Origin: an uncultured Lachnospiraceae bacterium
GTDB lineage: Bacteria; Bacillota; Clostridia; Lachnospirales; Lachnospiraceae
Reading direction: 5' to 3'
DNA: 64,000 nt
NCBI GenBank assembly: GCA_902786515.1
Contig: CADADA010000008.1
Span: 1-64,000, forward strand
The notes below the pieces were generated by a model, which ran no database searches, was not told where the DNA came from, and saw only the letters and a list, made by a program, of their open reading frames with translations. Positions 55,959 to 64,000 of the stretch are shown here, in pieces (positions within the stretch are counted from its first letter, which is position 1; each line of letters starts with the position of its first letter). The translations under genes and the position numbers were made by a program.

Positions 55959-58900
55959 CTATTTTAAATATTTACTCAGTCCACTAATTATATCATCCCA
56001 CTCAAGCTTCATACTTAACGAAACCATCTGTTTCTTAAATTCCTGCTGTTCATCACTCAATTCATACTCATCAAGAGACTCGAGAACCATTATTATACCG
56101 TCCATGTCCATGTTATCTGCAAATTCCTTTAATGTCATGCAAGCATCTATCCATGATTCTTCATCCAGGATTTTTTTCTGCAAACCGAACCGGACTTCCT
56201 TCACACCTCCGGCATCTCCTTCTTTAAAAGCTGTATACATTTCTAGAAGTTCATCATTTTTTTCTTTTATAATGCCGGTGTCATTCTCATCTGCTGCCAT
56301 CTCCAGTGTCTCTGCAAGTTTTGATAAATTCATTGCACCTATCATTCTCGCAGAACTCTTAATTGAATGTACCTCAGTACCATAGAGTTTCCAGTCACCT
56401 TCTTCATATGCTTTCTTAATCTTAGACGTCTTATCATCGATATCCTCTTTAAAGGCATCAAATACAATTTCAAACACCTCTTCAGAACCACAGTTTTTAA
56501 CTCCAACGTCAATATCGATATCAAGTCCGACAAATTCGTTTTCTATTTCAGGTTTCTCATCTGCATCAATTGTCTCATCTCCAAATTTGTAAATCTTGTC
56601 GTTTGGAAGATATGATAACAGAATTTCTTCAAGTCTTTCTCCATCTACCGGCTTTGTCACATAATTATCAAAGCCTTCTTTTATAAACCTTTCTCTTGCA
56701 CCTGAAATAGCATTTGCAGTAAGGGCTACAACAGGCGTATCTTTGTTAGGATTATCCTCAAGCGCTTTTAATTTTTTCAGTGTTTCAATTCCGTCCATAA
56801 TCGGCATTCTGTAATCTAAGAATATGATATCATATTTTTTATCCTGAGCCTTTTCAATACATTCCTGTCCGCTTGTCGCCTCGTCAATACACACTTTTGT
56901 TTTTTTAAGAAGTTCTCTGAATACAACAAGATTTAGTGTAGTATCATCCACTACCAGCACATTTGCCTGTGGAGCCTGAAAACTCTCCTTATACTTCTTA
57001 TATGACTCCTTTTTACTGTTAAATTTTAGATTAATGTCTCCAATACGCATCTTCGAAACGACTCTCTGCGGAATAGTAATTGTAAACTTAGTGCCCTTTC
57101 CATATTGGCTTTCAACTTCAATTTTTCCATCCATAAGTTCCAATAATCTGTTTACAATTGCCAGTCCCAGACCGCTTCCTTCTATGGTGTTGTTTTTGTT
57201 CTGGTCAAGTCTCTGGAACTTTCTATATAGTTTTCCTAAATCCTCTTCCTTGATGCCTATTCCGGTATCTCTTACCGCTATAACAAGGTTTATGCGTTCA
57301 TTGTCAATTTTTTCAAATAGAACCTGAAGCGTAACCGAACCGCTTTCTGTATACTTTATGGCATTATTAAGTATGTTGAGCATAACCTGTCTGAGTCTCA
57401 TCTCGTCTCCATAAAGCTTTTCAGGAATGGATGACTCTACATTCAAAAGCAGTTTTAAGCCTTTTTCTGTCGCCTTTAACTGAACCATATTTATAACATC
57501 CACTATTACAGTCGAAAGGTCATACTCACCTTCCACGATATCCATATTTCCTGCTTCTATCTTTGAGAAATCGAGTATGTCATTTATAAGCGATAAAAGA
57601 GTCTTGCCCGCACCTGCAATAGTTTTTGCATATTCTATAATTCTTTCATCTTCGCTTTCTCTCAATATCATTTCATCCATACCCAGTACCGCGTTAATTG
57701 GTGTTCTGATTTCGTGAGACATATTTGCAAGGAAACTACTCATCGCCTCATTTGCAGCGAGTACTTTCTGCTCCTCCATTTTTGCCAGCTGGGTTACCCT
57801 CAAAATTCCGATAAATTCATTCTGTGATACAGGATTTGAGAAGAAGAAGCCCTGCAGATAATCTACACCGAATTCATTTGCAATATCAATCTGTGCAGTG
57901 CTCTCAACTCCGGAAATCAATATTTTCTTGCCCATTTTCTTTATCATGCTGACATTGCTTTCCAATATGATACGTCCGATTTCTGAGTTTTCAGTATCCC
58001 ATAAAATGGTTTTATCTATTTTAACTATATCAAGGTTCAACGCAAGAATTGAATAAATATTGGAATATCCGACACCATAATCATCCACGGAAAAGCGGAA
58101 ACCGTACTCACTCAGCTTTCTTACAAATTCTTTAAGTCCCGCTAAATCAGTTATGGCCGAAGCTTCCATAATCTCAAAAGTAATCCTGCTTGGTTCTATG
58201 GCATATCTTGATACAATCTGTATGATTCTGTCCGCATAACTCGGCTGGATACACTGTATAACAGACAGGTTAATATTAAGCGTTTCGACGCCCATCTCAA
58301 CCGGAATTCCACTGTTAAGGAATTTACATACCTCATCAAGAACAAAATCCCCGAGTTCAAATATCATTCCGTTTCTCTCTGCCATAACGAGAAATTCGTC
58401 CGGATATATTCTTCCTATCTTCGGGTCAGTCAGTCTTAATAATGCCTCACCAAACTTAATAGTCATATCTTTTGCATCATAAATAGGCTGATAATATACC
58501 TCAAACCTATGATTCTCAAGACCACTCATCAAAGCCTTTTCCACCTGGCTTCTTCTCAGGAAGAAATCAAGATCCTGACCGAACATCACATCATCTTTTT
58601 TCTGTATATCAGCAGCCGGAGTTACCTGAATAAGTGTCATTATTTCAGCGGCTGTTTTAAAATCTTTTGGAATCTCAGCACAAAATACAATCGCATGGAA
58701 AACACATTTTCTATCCTGAAAATCCCACTCCTGTTTAAATCTATCATTGATAGCTCTTGCAAGTTCAAGATGATCACGTCTCTCCTCCAGTCCATTTAAA
58801 ATGACAAAAGTTCCCGGGTTTGAATAATAAATATTGTATTCAGGCACCAGCGTCGACATGTAATCTGTCGTCATTTTCGTAAGACTGTCAATATTCATAG

Positions 58901-59726
58901 GACCTACAAGCTGCATCGTATTCTGAGGATTAACCATTTTGACGCATATAATGCTGAATTCCCTTTTTGTGGCGATATACGTTTCGACATCTATTCCAAG
59001 TGCAACGCTGTTATAAATGCCTGTTACAGAATTCTTTCGTCCTTCTTCATTTTCTATGGTAATCATAATTCCCGTGAGTGCAATCGCTTCCATAAATAAC
59101 TCGATATGAATTTCTTTAAAGAAAAATTGTATTAATATTCCAAAAAGTATCATTGTAAAAGAATACGAAAGTGCCCTTCTCCTTTTATGGTTAATCGCCC
59201 TCCAGAACCAGAATATCATAACAAGCGTCACAAAAAAATATAATCCCGCAATAACATATATAACCTCTTCTCCCCAATTTCTCATAAAGTTATTGTTATC
59301 GTCAAAATAATACACAAAATGCCATACAGGATTTGTTAATACAAGAAATTCTGATAGGAAGATAGGAAATTCATACAGCAAATGGTGTTTTTTATTCAAC
59401 CTGTATTTTGCACCTGTAACCTCAGCAATATAAAGGCAGAACATCGGCGATAGTAATGTATGTGTGACAAAATATACATACTGTGCAACAGCTCTTGTAT
59501 AGACAAGAAAACTTGAGGCTACTCCTGCATATGTAAGTCCCATTATAATTATATCTGCCGTTGCACTTATTAATATATTGCACAAAACAGCCACAAACAT
59601 CTTATTCTGAAACTTGCGTATCTGGCCACGGATTGAAACAAAATAAATACAAGAAATGCAAATAACCATAGCAGAAAATTGAAATCCCAATTTTGTCATG
59701 TCATCAATTCCGAAATAATAATTCAT
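55959..59726 (-). CDS. Membrane EAL-histidine kinase-receiver-HPt hybrid protein
   Basis: 1255 residues. Seven or so transmembrane helices (1-225) are followed by a degenerate GGDEF-like region (about 235-385) with no active-site motif, an EAL domain (about 395-640: EAL 427-429, N486, E518, DD 548-549, K569, Q625, but Ser605 where AEGVET has its first Glu), a histidine kinase (H671 in NMSHEIRTP, N box near 787, DTGIG 820-824, GSGLGL 850-855), a receiver (DD 927-928, phosphoacceptor D971) and an HPt domain (H1120 in VHSIKSSAR). This holds a whole phosphorelay plus an EAL domain that probably senses c-di-GMP without cleaving it. No partner response regulator is adjacent. A GGGAGG site precedes the ATG. 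Confidence 0.93.
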   Translation of the reverse strand: MNYYFGIDDMTKLGFQFSAMVICISCIYFVSIRGQIRKFQNKMFVAVLCNILISATADIIIMGLTYAGVASSFLVYTRAVAQYVYFVTHTLLSPMFCLYIAEVTGAKYRLNKKHHLLYEFPIFLSEFLVLTNPVWHFVYYFDDNNNFMRNWGEEVIYVIAGLYFFVTLVMIFWFWRAINHKRRRALSYSFTMILFGILIQFFFKEIHIELFMEAIALTGIMITIENEEGRKNSVTGIYNSVALGIDVETYIATKREFSIICVKMVNPQNTMQLVGPMNIDSLTKMTTDYMSTLVPEYNIYYSNPGTFVILNGLEERRDHLELARAINDRFKQEWDFQDRKCVFHAIVFCAEIPKDFKTAAEIMTLIQVTPAADIQKKDDVMFGQDLDFFLRRSQVEKALMSGLENHRFEVYYQPIYDAKDMTIKFGEALLRLTDPKIGRIYPDEFLVMAERNGMIFELGDFVLDEVCKFLNSGIPVEMGVETLNINLSVIQCIQPSYADRIIQIVSRYAIEPSRITFEIMEASAITDLAGLKEFVRKLSEYGFRFSVDDYGVGYSNIYSILALNLDIVKIDKTILWDTENSEIGRIILESNVSMIKKMGKKILISGVESTAQIDIANEFGVDYLQGFFFSNPVSQNEFIGILRVTQLAKMEEQKVLAANEAMSSFLANMSHEIRTPINAVLGMDEMILRESEDERIIEYAKTIAGAGKTLLSLINDILDFSKIEAGNMDIVEGEYDLSTVIVDVINMVQLKATEKGLKLLLNVESSIPEKLYGDEMRLRQVMLNILNNAIKYTESGSVTLQVLFEKIDNERINLVIAVRDTGIGIKEEDLGKLYRKFQRLDQNKNNTIEGSGLGLAIVNRLLELMDGKIEVESQYGKGTKFTITIPQRVVSKMRIGDINLKFNSKKESYKKYKESFQAPQANVLVVDDTTLNLVVFRELLKKTKVCIDEATSGQECIEKAQDKKYDIIFLDYRMPIMDGIETLKKLKALEDNPNKDTPVVALTANAISGARERFIKEGFDNYVTKPVDGERLEEILLSYLPNDKIYKFGDETIDADEKPEIENEFVGLDIDIDVGVKNCGSEEVFEIVFDAFKEDIDDKTSKIKKAYEEGDWKLYGTEVHSIKSSARMIGAMNLSKLAETLEMAADENDTGIIKEKNDELLEMYTAFKEGDAGGVKEVRFGLQKKILDEESWIDACMTLKEFADNMDMDGIIMVLESLDEYELSDEQQEFKKQMVSLSMKLEWDDIISGLSKYLK

Positions 59727-59805
59727 ATTTTTCCTCCCTGTACATTACTTTAACTCTTCTATTGTTATTTTCCGTCTTCCCACTTAAGACATTTATTTTA
59801 AACCA

Positions 59806-60690
59806 TCAGAAATCTGATATAATTCCATACATCTCAGGTCTTCTGTCCCTGAATAATCCCCATGATAAACGATTTTTTTCTATCTCCGAAAGATTGTACT
59901 CTTCTATAAGTATTTCCTCCTGATTTCTTGATGCCTGACTGATTATATCCCCGGTCTCGTCAGTACAAAAAGATGAACCGTAAAATACAAGTCTTGAACT
60001 TTGTTTTGCATTTTCTTCACATGGTTCCACAACTTCTTCTCCCACTCTGTTTGCCGCAATAACCGGTACAAGGTTTGCTGCAGAGTGCCCCTGCATACAT
60101 CTCCTCCAGTGAGGCATGCTGTCACATTCCAATATAGGTTCTGAACCTATCGCAGTAGGATATAATAAAATCTCTGCTCCCATAATTGCCATACTTCTTG
60201 CAGTTTCAGGAAACCACTGGTCCCAGCAGATTCCTGCTCCTATTTTAGCGTACTTTGTATCAAACACCATAAATCCTGTATCACCGGGTGTAAAATAGAA
60301 TTTTTCCTGATAAAAATGATCATCCGGTATATGTGTCTTTCTATAGACCCCAAGTATCTTTCCACCTGCATCTATCATTGCAACAGAATTATATAATACA
60401 TTTACATCTTTTTCATAAAAACTGATTGGAAGTACGACATCCAATTCTTCAGCCAGTCTCTGTCCCATCTTCACAGCCGGATTTTCCTCTGTACAAACTG
60501 CGTAATCATAGAAATCATATCTTCTCTGCTGGCAGAAATATTCCCTCTCAAACAACTCCGGAAGCAAAATCACTTCAGCTCCCCTGTCTGCTGCCTCTCT
60601 AATCATATGTTCTGCCTTTTTCAGATTTTCTTCTATTTCTCTACTGCATTTCATCTGAATTGCAGCCACTTTCACCTTTCTCATGGTCAT
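59806..60690 (-). CDS. aguB: N-carbamoylputrescine amidase
   Basis: Hydrolyses N-carbamoylputrescine to putrescine, CO2 and ammonia. A nitrilase-superfamily enzyme of 294 residues with the catalytic triad E45 (LLPELFE), K118 (YRKTHIPD) and C155 (GICWDQWFPE), and the AguB-type stretch MPHWRRCMQGHSAANLVPV. The ATG at 60690 overlaps the aguA stop by one base (TGATG), so the pair is translationally coupled; ATG 60684 is an alternative. It is the last gene of the polyamine operon. Confidence 0.94.
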   Translation of the reverse strand: MTMRKVKVAAIQMKCSREIEENLKKAEHMIREAADRGAEVILLPELFEREYFCQQRRYDFYDYAVCTEENPAVKMGQRLAEELDVVLPISFYEKDVNVLYNSVAMIDAGGKILGVYRKTHIPDDHFYQEKFYFTPGDTGFMVFDTKYAKIGAGICWDQWFPETARSMAIMGAEILLYPTAIGSEPILECDSMPHWRRCMQGHSAANLVPVIAANRVGEEVVEPCEENAKQSSRLVFYGSSFCTDETGDIISQASRNQEEILIEEYNLSEIEKNRLSWGLFRDRRPEMYGIISDF

Positions 60691-61811
60691 CAATTCCTTT
60701 CATTACTGCCTGAACAAATCTGCTGTGTGATACAGTGGATATTACCTCCGCCTGCCAAAATAGCTCCCGCTTCCACCTGAATAACTTCCCTGTCAGGACA
60801 CAGGCTTTCAAGTATACTCTTTGCAAGCCTGTCACTTTCACGGTTTCTGCCTCCAAATGCCGGCAAAATCACGGCACCATTTGAAATATAAAAATTCACG
60901 TAGGAAGCTGCAAGACGCTCTCCAATCTCTCTCGTATCTTCCCCCTCTTCAAATTCGTATCCCTGCAAATCCTCCTCACTAACGCATACAGGATAATCCG
61001 GTATCGGGAGTTTATGAACAATAATTTTCTCTTCTTCAAGCACTTTAAGGCATGAAGCTGACAAATCATATTGAGGGTCGTCCTTGTCATCTGTCCACGC
61101 AAGCAGGACATGCCCCGGTTTTATAAATGCACAAATGTTATCCACATGTTCATCAGTCTCATCATTATAAATTCCTCTCGGAAGCCATATAACCTTATGT
61201 GCTCCCAGATAAGATTTTAGTTTTTCTTCTATTTCACTCTTTGAAAGTCCCGGATTTCTTCCTTTGCTTAACAGACATGATTCAGTAACCATAACTGTTC
61301 CCTGTCCGTCGCTGTGAATCGCCCCTCCTTCTAACACAAAAGGCGATGCATCATAAGAATCAATACCAAGATATTCCGCCATTTTTATTGCAAACACATT
61401 GTCATTTTCCCAATTAGCATATAGTCCGTTATATTCTCCGCCCCATGCATTAAACTCCCAGTTAATGGCTCTTACGCTTCCTGACTTATTTTTCACAAAT
61501 GTAGGCGCAATATCCCTTGCCCATGAATCATCTGTTTTTATCACAACTATCTCCACATCCGGCGTTTCTTTCAGATAATTCTGTGCACGACTATATATCT
61601 CCTCCGATTCAGCCACAACATATACATGTTCACTCCTGCTTATAGCCCTGATAACCTCAGCAAAAGCAATCTCTGCGGGGGTTTTGTCCTTTTTCCATGA
61701 CCCCGGCCTGAACGGCCATATAACTATACATCCGTCATGTGGTTCATATTCTGCCGGCATATAAAATCCGTCTCCGGCCGGCACTGTGTCCTTTATGATT
61801 TTTAAACTCAT
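60690..61811 (-). CDS. aguA: Agmatine deiminase
   Basis: Converts agmatine to N-carbamoylputrescine and ammonia. The 373 residues belong to the peptidyl-arginine-deiminase-like family: MPAEYEPHDGCIVIWP at the start, DDSWARDIAP near 95, the WEFNAWGG stretch, ETDEHVDN near 216 and the nucleophile C360 in GGGNIHCITQQ. The ATG directly follows the nspC stop. The product is the substrate of the next gene, aguB. Confidence 0.96.
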   Translation of the reverse strand: MSLKIIKDTVPAGDGFYMPAEYEPHDGCIVIWPFRPGSWKKDKTPAEIAFAEVIRAISRSEHVYVVAESEEIYSRAQNYLKETPDVEIVVIKTDDSWARDIAPTFVKNKSGSVRAINWEFNAWGGEYNGLYANWENDNVFAIKMAEYLGIDSYDASPFVLEGGAIHSDGQGTVMVTESCLLSKGRNPGLSKSEIEEKLKSYLGAHKVIWLPRGIYNDETDEHVDNICAFIKPGHVLLAWTDDKDDPQYDLSASCLKVLEEEKIIVHKLPIPDYPVCVSEEDLQGYEFEEGEDTREIGERLAASYVNFYISNGAVILPAFGGRNRESDRLAKSILESLCPDREVIQVEAGAILAGGGNIHCITQQICSGSNERN

Positions 61812-62930
61812 CTACGATAGCCTTTCTTTAAAATCCTTATATTCAAATCTTTTAATTAATTCGGTGCTTCCGTCTTCTTTCAGCAAAACAATATCCGGCA
61901 ACGGTATTCCATTAAATGTGTTATTTTTAACCATTGAATAAATAGCCATATCCTCAAACACCAGTCTGTCACCAATCTGTACCGGATTTTCAAAGCTGTA
62001 ATCCCCAATCACATCACCTGCAAGACATGTAACAGATGAAAGTCTGTAAGTATATGGCTTTTCACCCGCTGCAAATCCATTTCTTAATGGCGGACGGTAA
62101 GGCATTTCCAAAACATCCGGCATATGGCAGGCTGCAGATGCATCAAGTATAAGTATATTCATGTCATTTTTTACGATATCCATCACTTCAGTCACCAGAT
62201 ATCCTGCGTTAAGCGCTATAGCTTCTCCCGGTTCTAAATATACTTCAACATCATATTTTTCTTTGATATAATGAATTAATTTCACCAGCCTGTCTATGTC
62301 ATAATCTTCTCTGGTTATGTGGTGTCCTCCACCCATATTAAGCCATTTCACTTTATTTAAATAATCACCAAACTGTGCCTCAAACGCCTCAAACGTAGTC
62401 ACAAGATCATCAGAATTCTGTTCACAAAGAGTGTGAAAATGAAGTCCTTCAATGCCTCCTTCGCCAAACAGCAGGTCTTTCGGAAGCTCATCTGCAACCA
62501 CGCCAAGTCTTGAGCCTTTTCCGCATGGGTCATATATTTCGTGTCCCTCCTGCGTGGAACACATGGGATTCAATCTCAGGCCTGCGCTTACACCTGCACA
62601 CTTATCTTTATATTTTTTGTACTGTGCTACAGAGTTGAATATTATATGGTCGCATATATTTACAAGCTCGTCCATGTCTTTTTCTTTGTAAGCCGGTGCA
62701 AATACATGATTTTCCTTTCCCATCTCTTCATAACCCAGCCTTGCTTCATATAGTCCGCTTGCTGTTGTTCCACTTATATACCTGCCGATAAGCGGATAAA
62801 GCCTGTATGCAGAAAATGCTTTTTGTGCCAGCAAAATCTTTGAACCTGAAATACGTTCTACTTCTGCAAGTATCTTTAAATTTTCTGTCAGCTTTTTTTC
62901 ATCTATAACATAACAGGGTGTATTAAGCAT
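61812..62930 (-). CDS. nspC: Carboxynorspermidine/carboxyspermidine decarboxylase
   Basis: A PLP enzyme of the alanine racemase fold III type that decarboxylates carboxyspermidine to spermidine (or the nor-forms). 372 residues from ATG 62930 behind AAAGGAG. The PLP lysine lies in LLAQKAFS near residue 35; HFHTLCEQN, NMGGGHHITREDYD and LEPGEAIA are family stretches, and the conserved GDYSFENP and FEDMAIYSMVKNNTFNG lie near the C terminus. It sits 10 bp after the dehydrogenase gene that makes its substrate. Confidence 0.94.
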   Translation of the reverse strand: MLNTPCYVIDEKKLTENLKILAEVERISGSKILLAQKAFSAYRLYPLIGRYISGTTASGLYEARLGYEEMGKENHVFAPAYKEKDMDELVNICDHIIFNSVAQYKKYKDKCAGVSAGLRLNPMCSTQEGHEIYDPCGKGSRLGVVADELPKDLLFGEGGIEGLHFHTLCEQNSDDLVTTFEAFEAQFGDYLNKVKWLNMGGGHHITREDYDIDRLVKLIHYIKEKYDVEVYLEPGEAIALNAGYLVTEVMDIVKNDMNILILDASAACHMPDVLEMPYRPPLRNGFAAGEKPYTYRLSSVTCLAGDVIGDYSFENPVQIGDRLVFEDMAIYSMVKNNTFNGIPLPDIVLLKEDGSTELIKRFEYKDFKERLS

Positions 62931-62940
62931 TTTTTCTCCT

Positions 62941-64000
62941 TTAGTCAACTAATACCGGATTTTCCTCAACTACCCATGGAAGTCCGTACTTATTAAGCAT
63001 ATCCATGAACGGGTCCGGATCAAACTCTTCTATAGTAAATACGCCTTCACCGTCCCATTTTTTATCTGCAACCAATGCTGCTCCTATCATCGCCGGCACA
63101 CCAGTTGTATAAGAGATTGCCTGTGAGCCTACTTCCCTATAGCATTCCTGATGGTCACATACATTATAAATGTAAATACTCTTCTTTTTTCCATCCTTTA
63201 TTCCAGTAAAGATACAGCCTATATTTGTCTTTCCAACTGTTCTTTCGCCAAGTGTTGCAGGATCCGGCAGTAATTCTTTTAAGAACTGAATCGGAACTAT
63301 TTCCTGACCATTAAAATTAACCGGAGTTGTAGAAAGCATTCCAACATTTTCAAGACATTTCATATGTGTAAGATAACTTTGTCCGAATGTCATGAAGAAA
63401 CGTATTCTTTTAACTCCGGGTATATTTTTTGCAAGTGATTCTATCTCTTCATGATGTAGCAGATACATATCTTTTTTACCAACCTGTGCAAAATCATACT
63501 CCCTCTTTATTGACATAGGTTCTACTTCAACCCAATGTCCGTCTTCCCAATAAGAGCCCATTGCCGATACTTCTCTTAAATTTATCTCCGGATTGAAATT
63601 CGTGGCAAAAGGATAACCGTGGTCACCACCGTTGCAGTCCAGAATATCTATTGTCTCAATCACATCAAAATAATGTTTCAAGGCATATGCCGTAAATACG
63701 CTTGTTACACCCGGGTCAAATCCGCTTCCACACAATGCAAGAATTCCTGCTTCTTTGAATTTTTCATGATAAGCCCACTGCCATGAATAATCAAAATAAG
63801 CTGTAAAGCCTTTTTCTTTACAACGCTTTTCGTATATGGCTCTCCACTCTGCATCATCCGTATCTTCCGGTTCATAATTAGCCGTATCTATATAATCTAC
63901 CTTGCATTTTAAGCAGGCTTCCATAATAGTTAAATCCTGATAAGGTAAAGCGACATTAAGCACTGCTGCAGGTTTGTAATCTTCTATTAATTTTACAAGT
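62941..64000 (-). CDS. Carboxynorspermidine/carboxyspermidine synthase (saccharopine dehydrogenase-like), 5' end off window
   Basis: NADPH-dependent condensation of putrescine (or diaminopropane) with aspartate semialdehyde, making carboxyspermidine. The frame stays open to the window edge (KLIEDYKPAAVLNVALPYQ precedes the first Met at 63963), so the N-terminal Rossmann start is missing. Visible stretches, VDYIDTANYE, LCGSGFDPGVTSVFTAYA and DCNGGDHGYPFATNFNPE, are typical of the carboxynorspermidine synthase branch of the LYS1/saccharopine dehydrogenase family. It is the first visible gene of the operon; an arginine decarboxylase could lie upstream. Confidence 0.92.
   Translation of the reverse strand, partial: LVKLIEDYKPAAVLNVALPYQDLTIMEACLKCKVDYIDTANYEPEDTDDAEWRAIYEKRCKEKGFTAYFDYSWQWAYHEKFKEAGILALCGSGFDPGVTSVFTAYALKHYFDVIETIDILDCNGGDHGYPFATNFNPEINLREVSAMGSYWEDGHWVEVEPMSIKREYDFAQVGKKDMYLLHHEEIESLAKNIPGVKRIRFFMTFGQSYLTHMKCLENVGMLSTTPVNFNGQEIVPIQFLKELLPDPATLGERTVGKTNIGCIFTGIKDGKKKSIYIYNVCDHQECYREVGSQAISYTTGVPAMIGAALVADKKWDGEGVFTIEEFDPDPFMDMLNKYGLPWVVEENPVLVD

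Overview
The window looks like chromosomal DNA of an AT-rich, low-GC Gram-positive anaerobe of the class Clostridia, most likely the family Lachnospiraceae. The grounds are gene order (ftsH-uvrC-hprK-glcK, then murB-rapZ-whiA-HPr/Crh-dnaE-pfkA), strong purine-rich ribosome binding sites, canonical sigma-A promoters, and family-typical small proteins (DUF6145-like, DUF6465-like, short YolD-like). Species was not determined. Most genes lie on the minus strand.

Layout. 1-1,872: an IS21-type transposase remnant cut by the window edge, facing an AAA-ATPase/PD-(D/E)XK protein. 1,963-8,227: housekeeping operons argF - small membrane protein - birA - DUF6145-like - coaX - dusB, then greA - lysS from a perfect consensus promoter inside the end of dusB. 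8,293-11,756: nfeD - SPFH membrane pair, a secreted SH3/SleB-type wall hydrolase, and a Lys/Ala/Thr-rich DUF6465-like gene. 11,823-26,115: a long core block with a TrmH-type methylase, pfkA, dnaE, a Crh-like HPr, whiA, rapZ, murB, glcK, hprK, uvrC and ftsH. 26,116-36,853: a 74-bp tandem repeat, a repeat-rich secreted carbohydrate-binding protein with Fn3 domains, pyrG, a BspA-type leucine-rich-repeat protein, and a heterodimeric ABC exporter downstream of tRNA-Leu(UAG). 36,932-39,883: membrane proteins (unknown, PAP2, PAQR/hemolysin III, ECF S component). 39,884-45,399: a branched palindromic element, a c-di-GMP phosphodiesterase-like gene with FapA, and a type Ic aspartate aminotransferase. 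45,509-51,857: a possible repair operon (YhaO-like and YhaN-like SbcDC relatives, DUF3737, MalY-type lyase, Y-family polymerase, YolD-like). 52,018-64,000: a sodium:solute symporter, pckA, a very large EAL-histidine kinase-REC-HPt hybrid, and a polyamine operon (carboxynorspermidine synthase - nspC - aguA - aguB).

How the genes fit together. hprK, the HPr/Crh-like protein, glcK, pfkA and pckA form a concentration of carbon-metabolism genes. The HPr here has Glu at the catalytic His15 position and keeps Ser46, so it looks like a regulatory target of HprK and not a sugar phosphocarrier. The polyamine genes encode a route from agmatine to putrescine and on to spermidine through carboxyspermidine. 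Two EAL proteins link the region to c-di-GMP signalling: one keeps the EAL metal ligands beside a dead GGDEF domain, the other has lost a key EAL glutamate and is fused to a complete phosphorelay.

The least explained signals are the EAL-kinase-phosphorelay fusion, the multi-hairpin intergenic elements at 39,894-40,026 and 48,297-48,413, the 74-bp tandem repeat, and the Crh-like protein. I found no CRISPR array, rRNA, prophage or clear riboswitch. All assignments come from reading the sequence; no database search was run.
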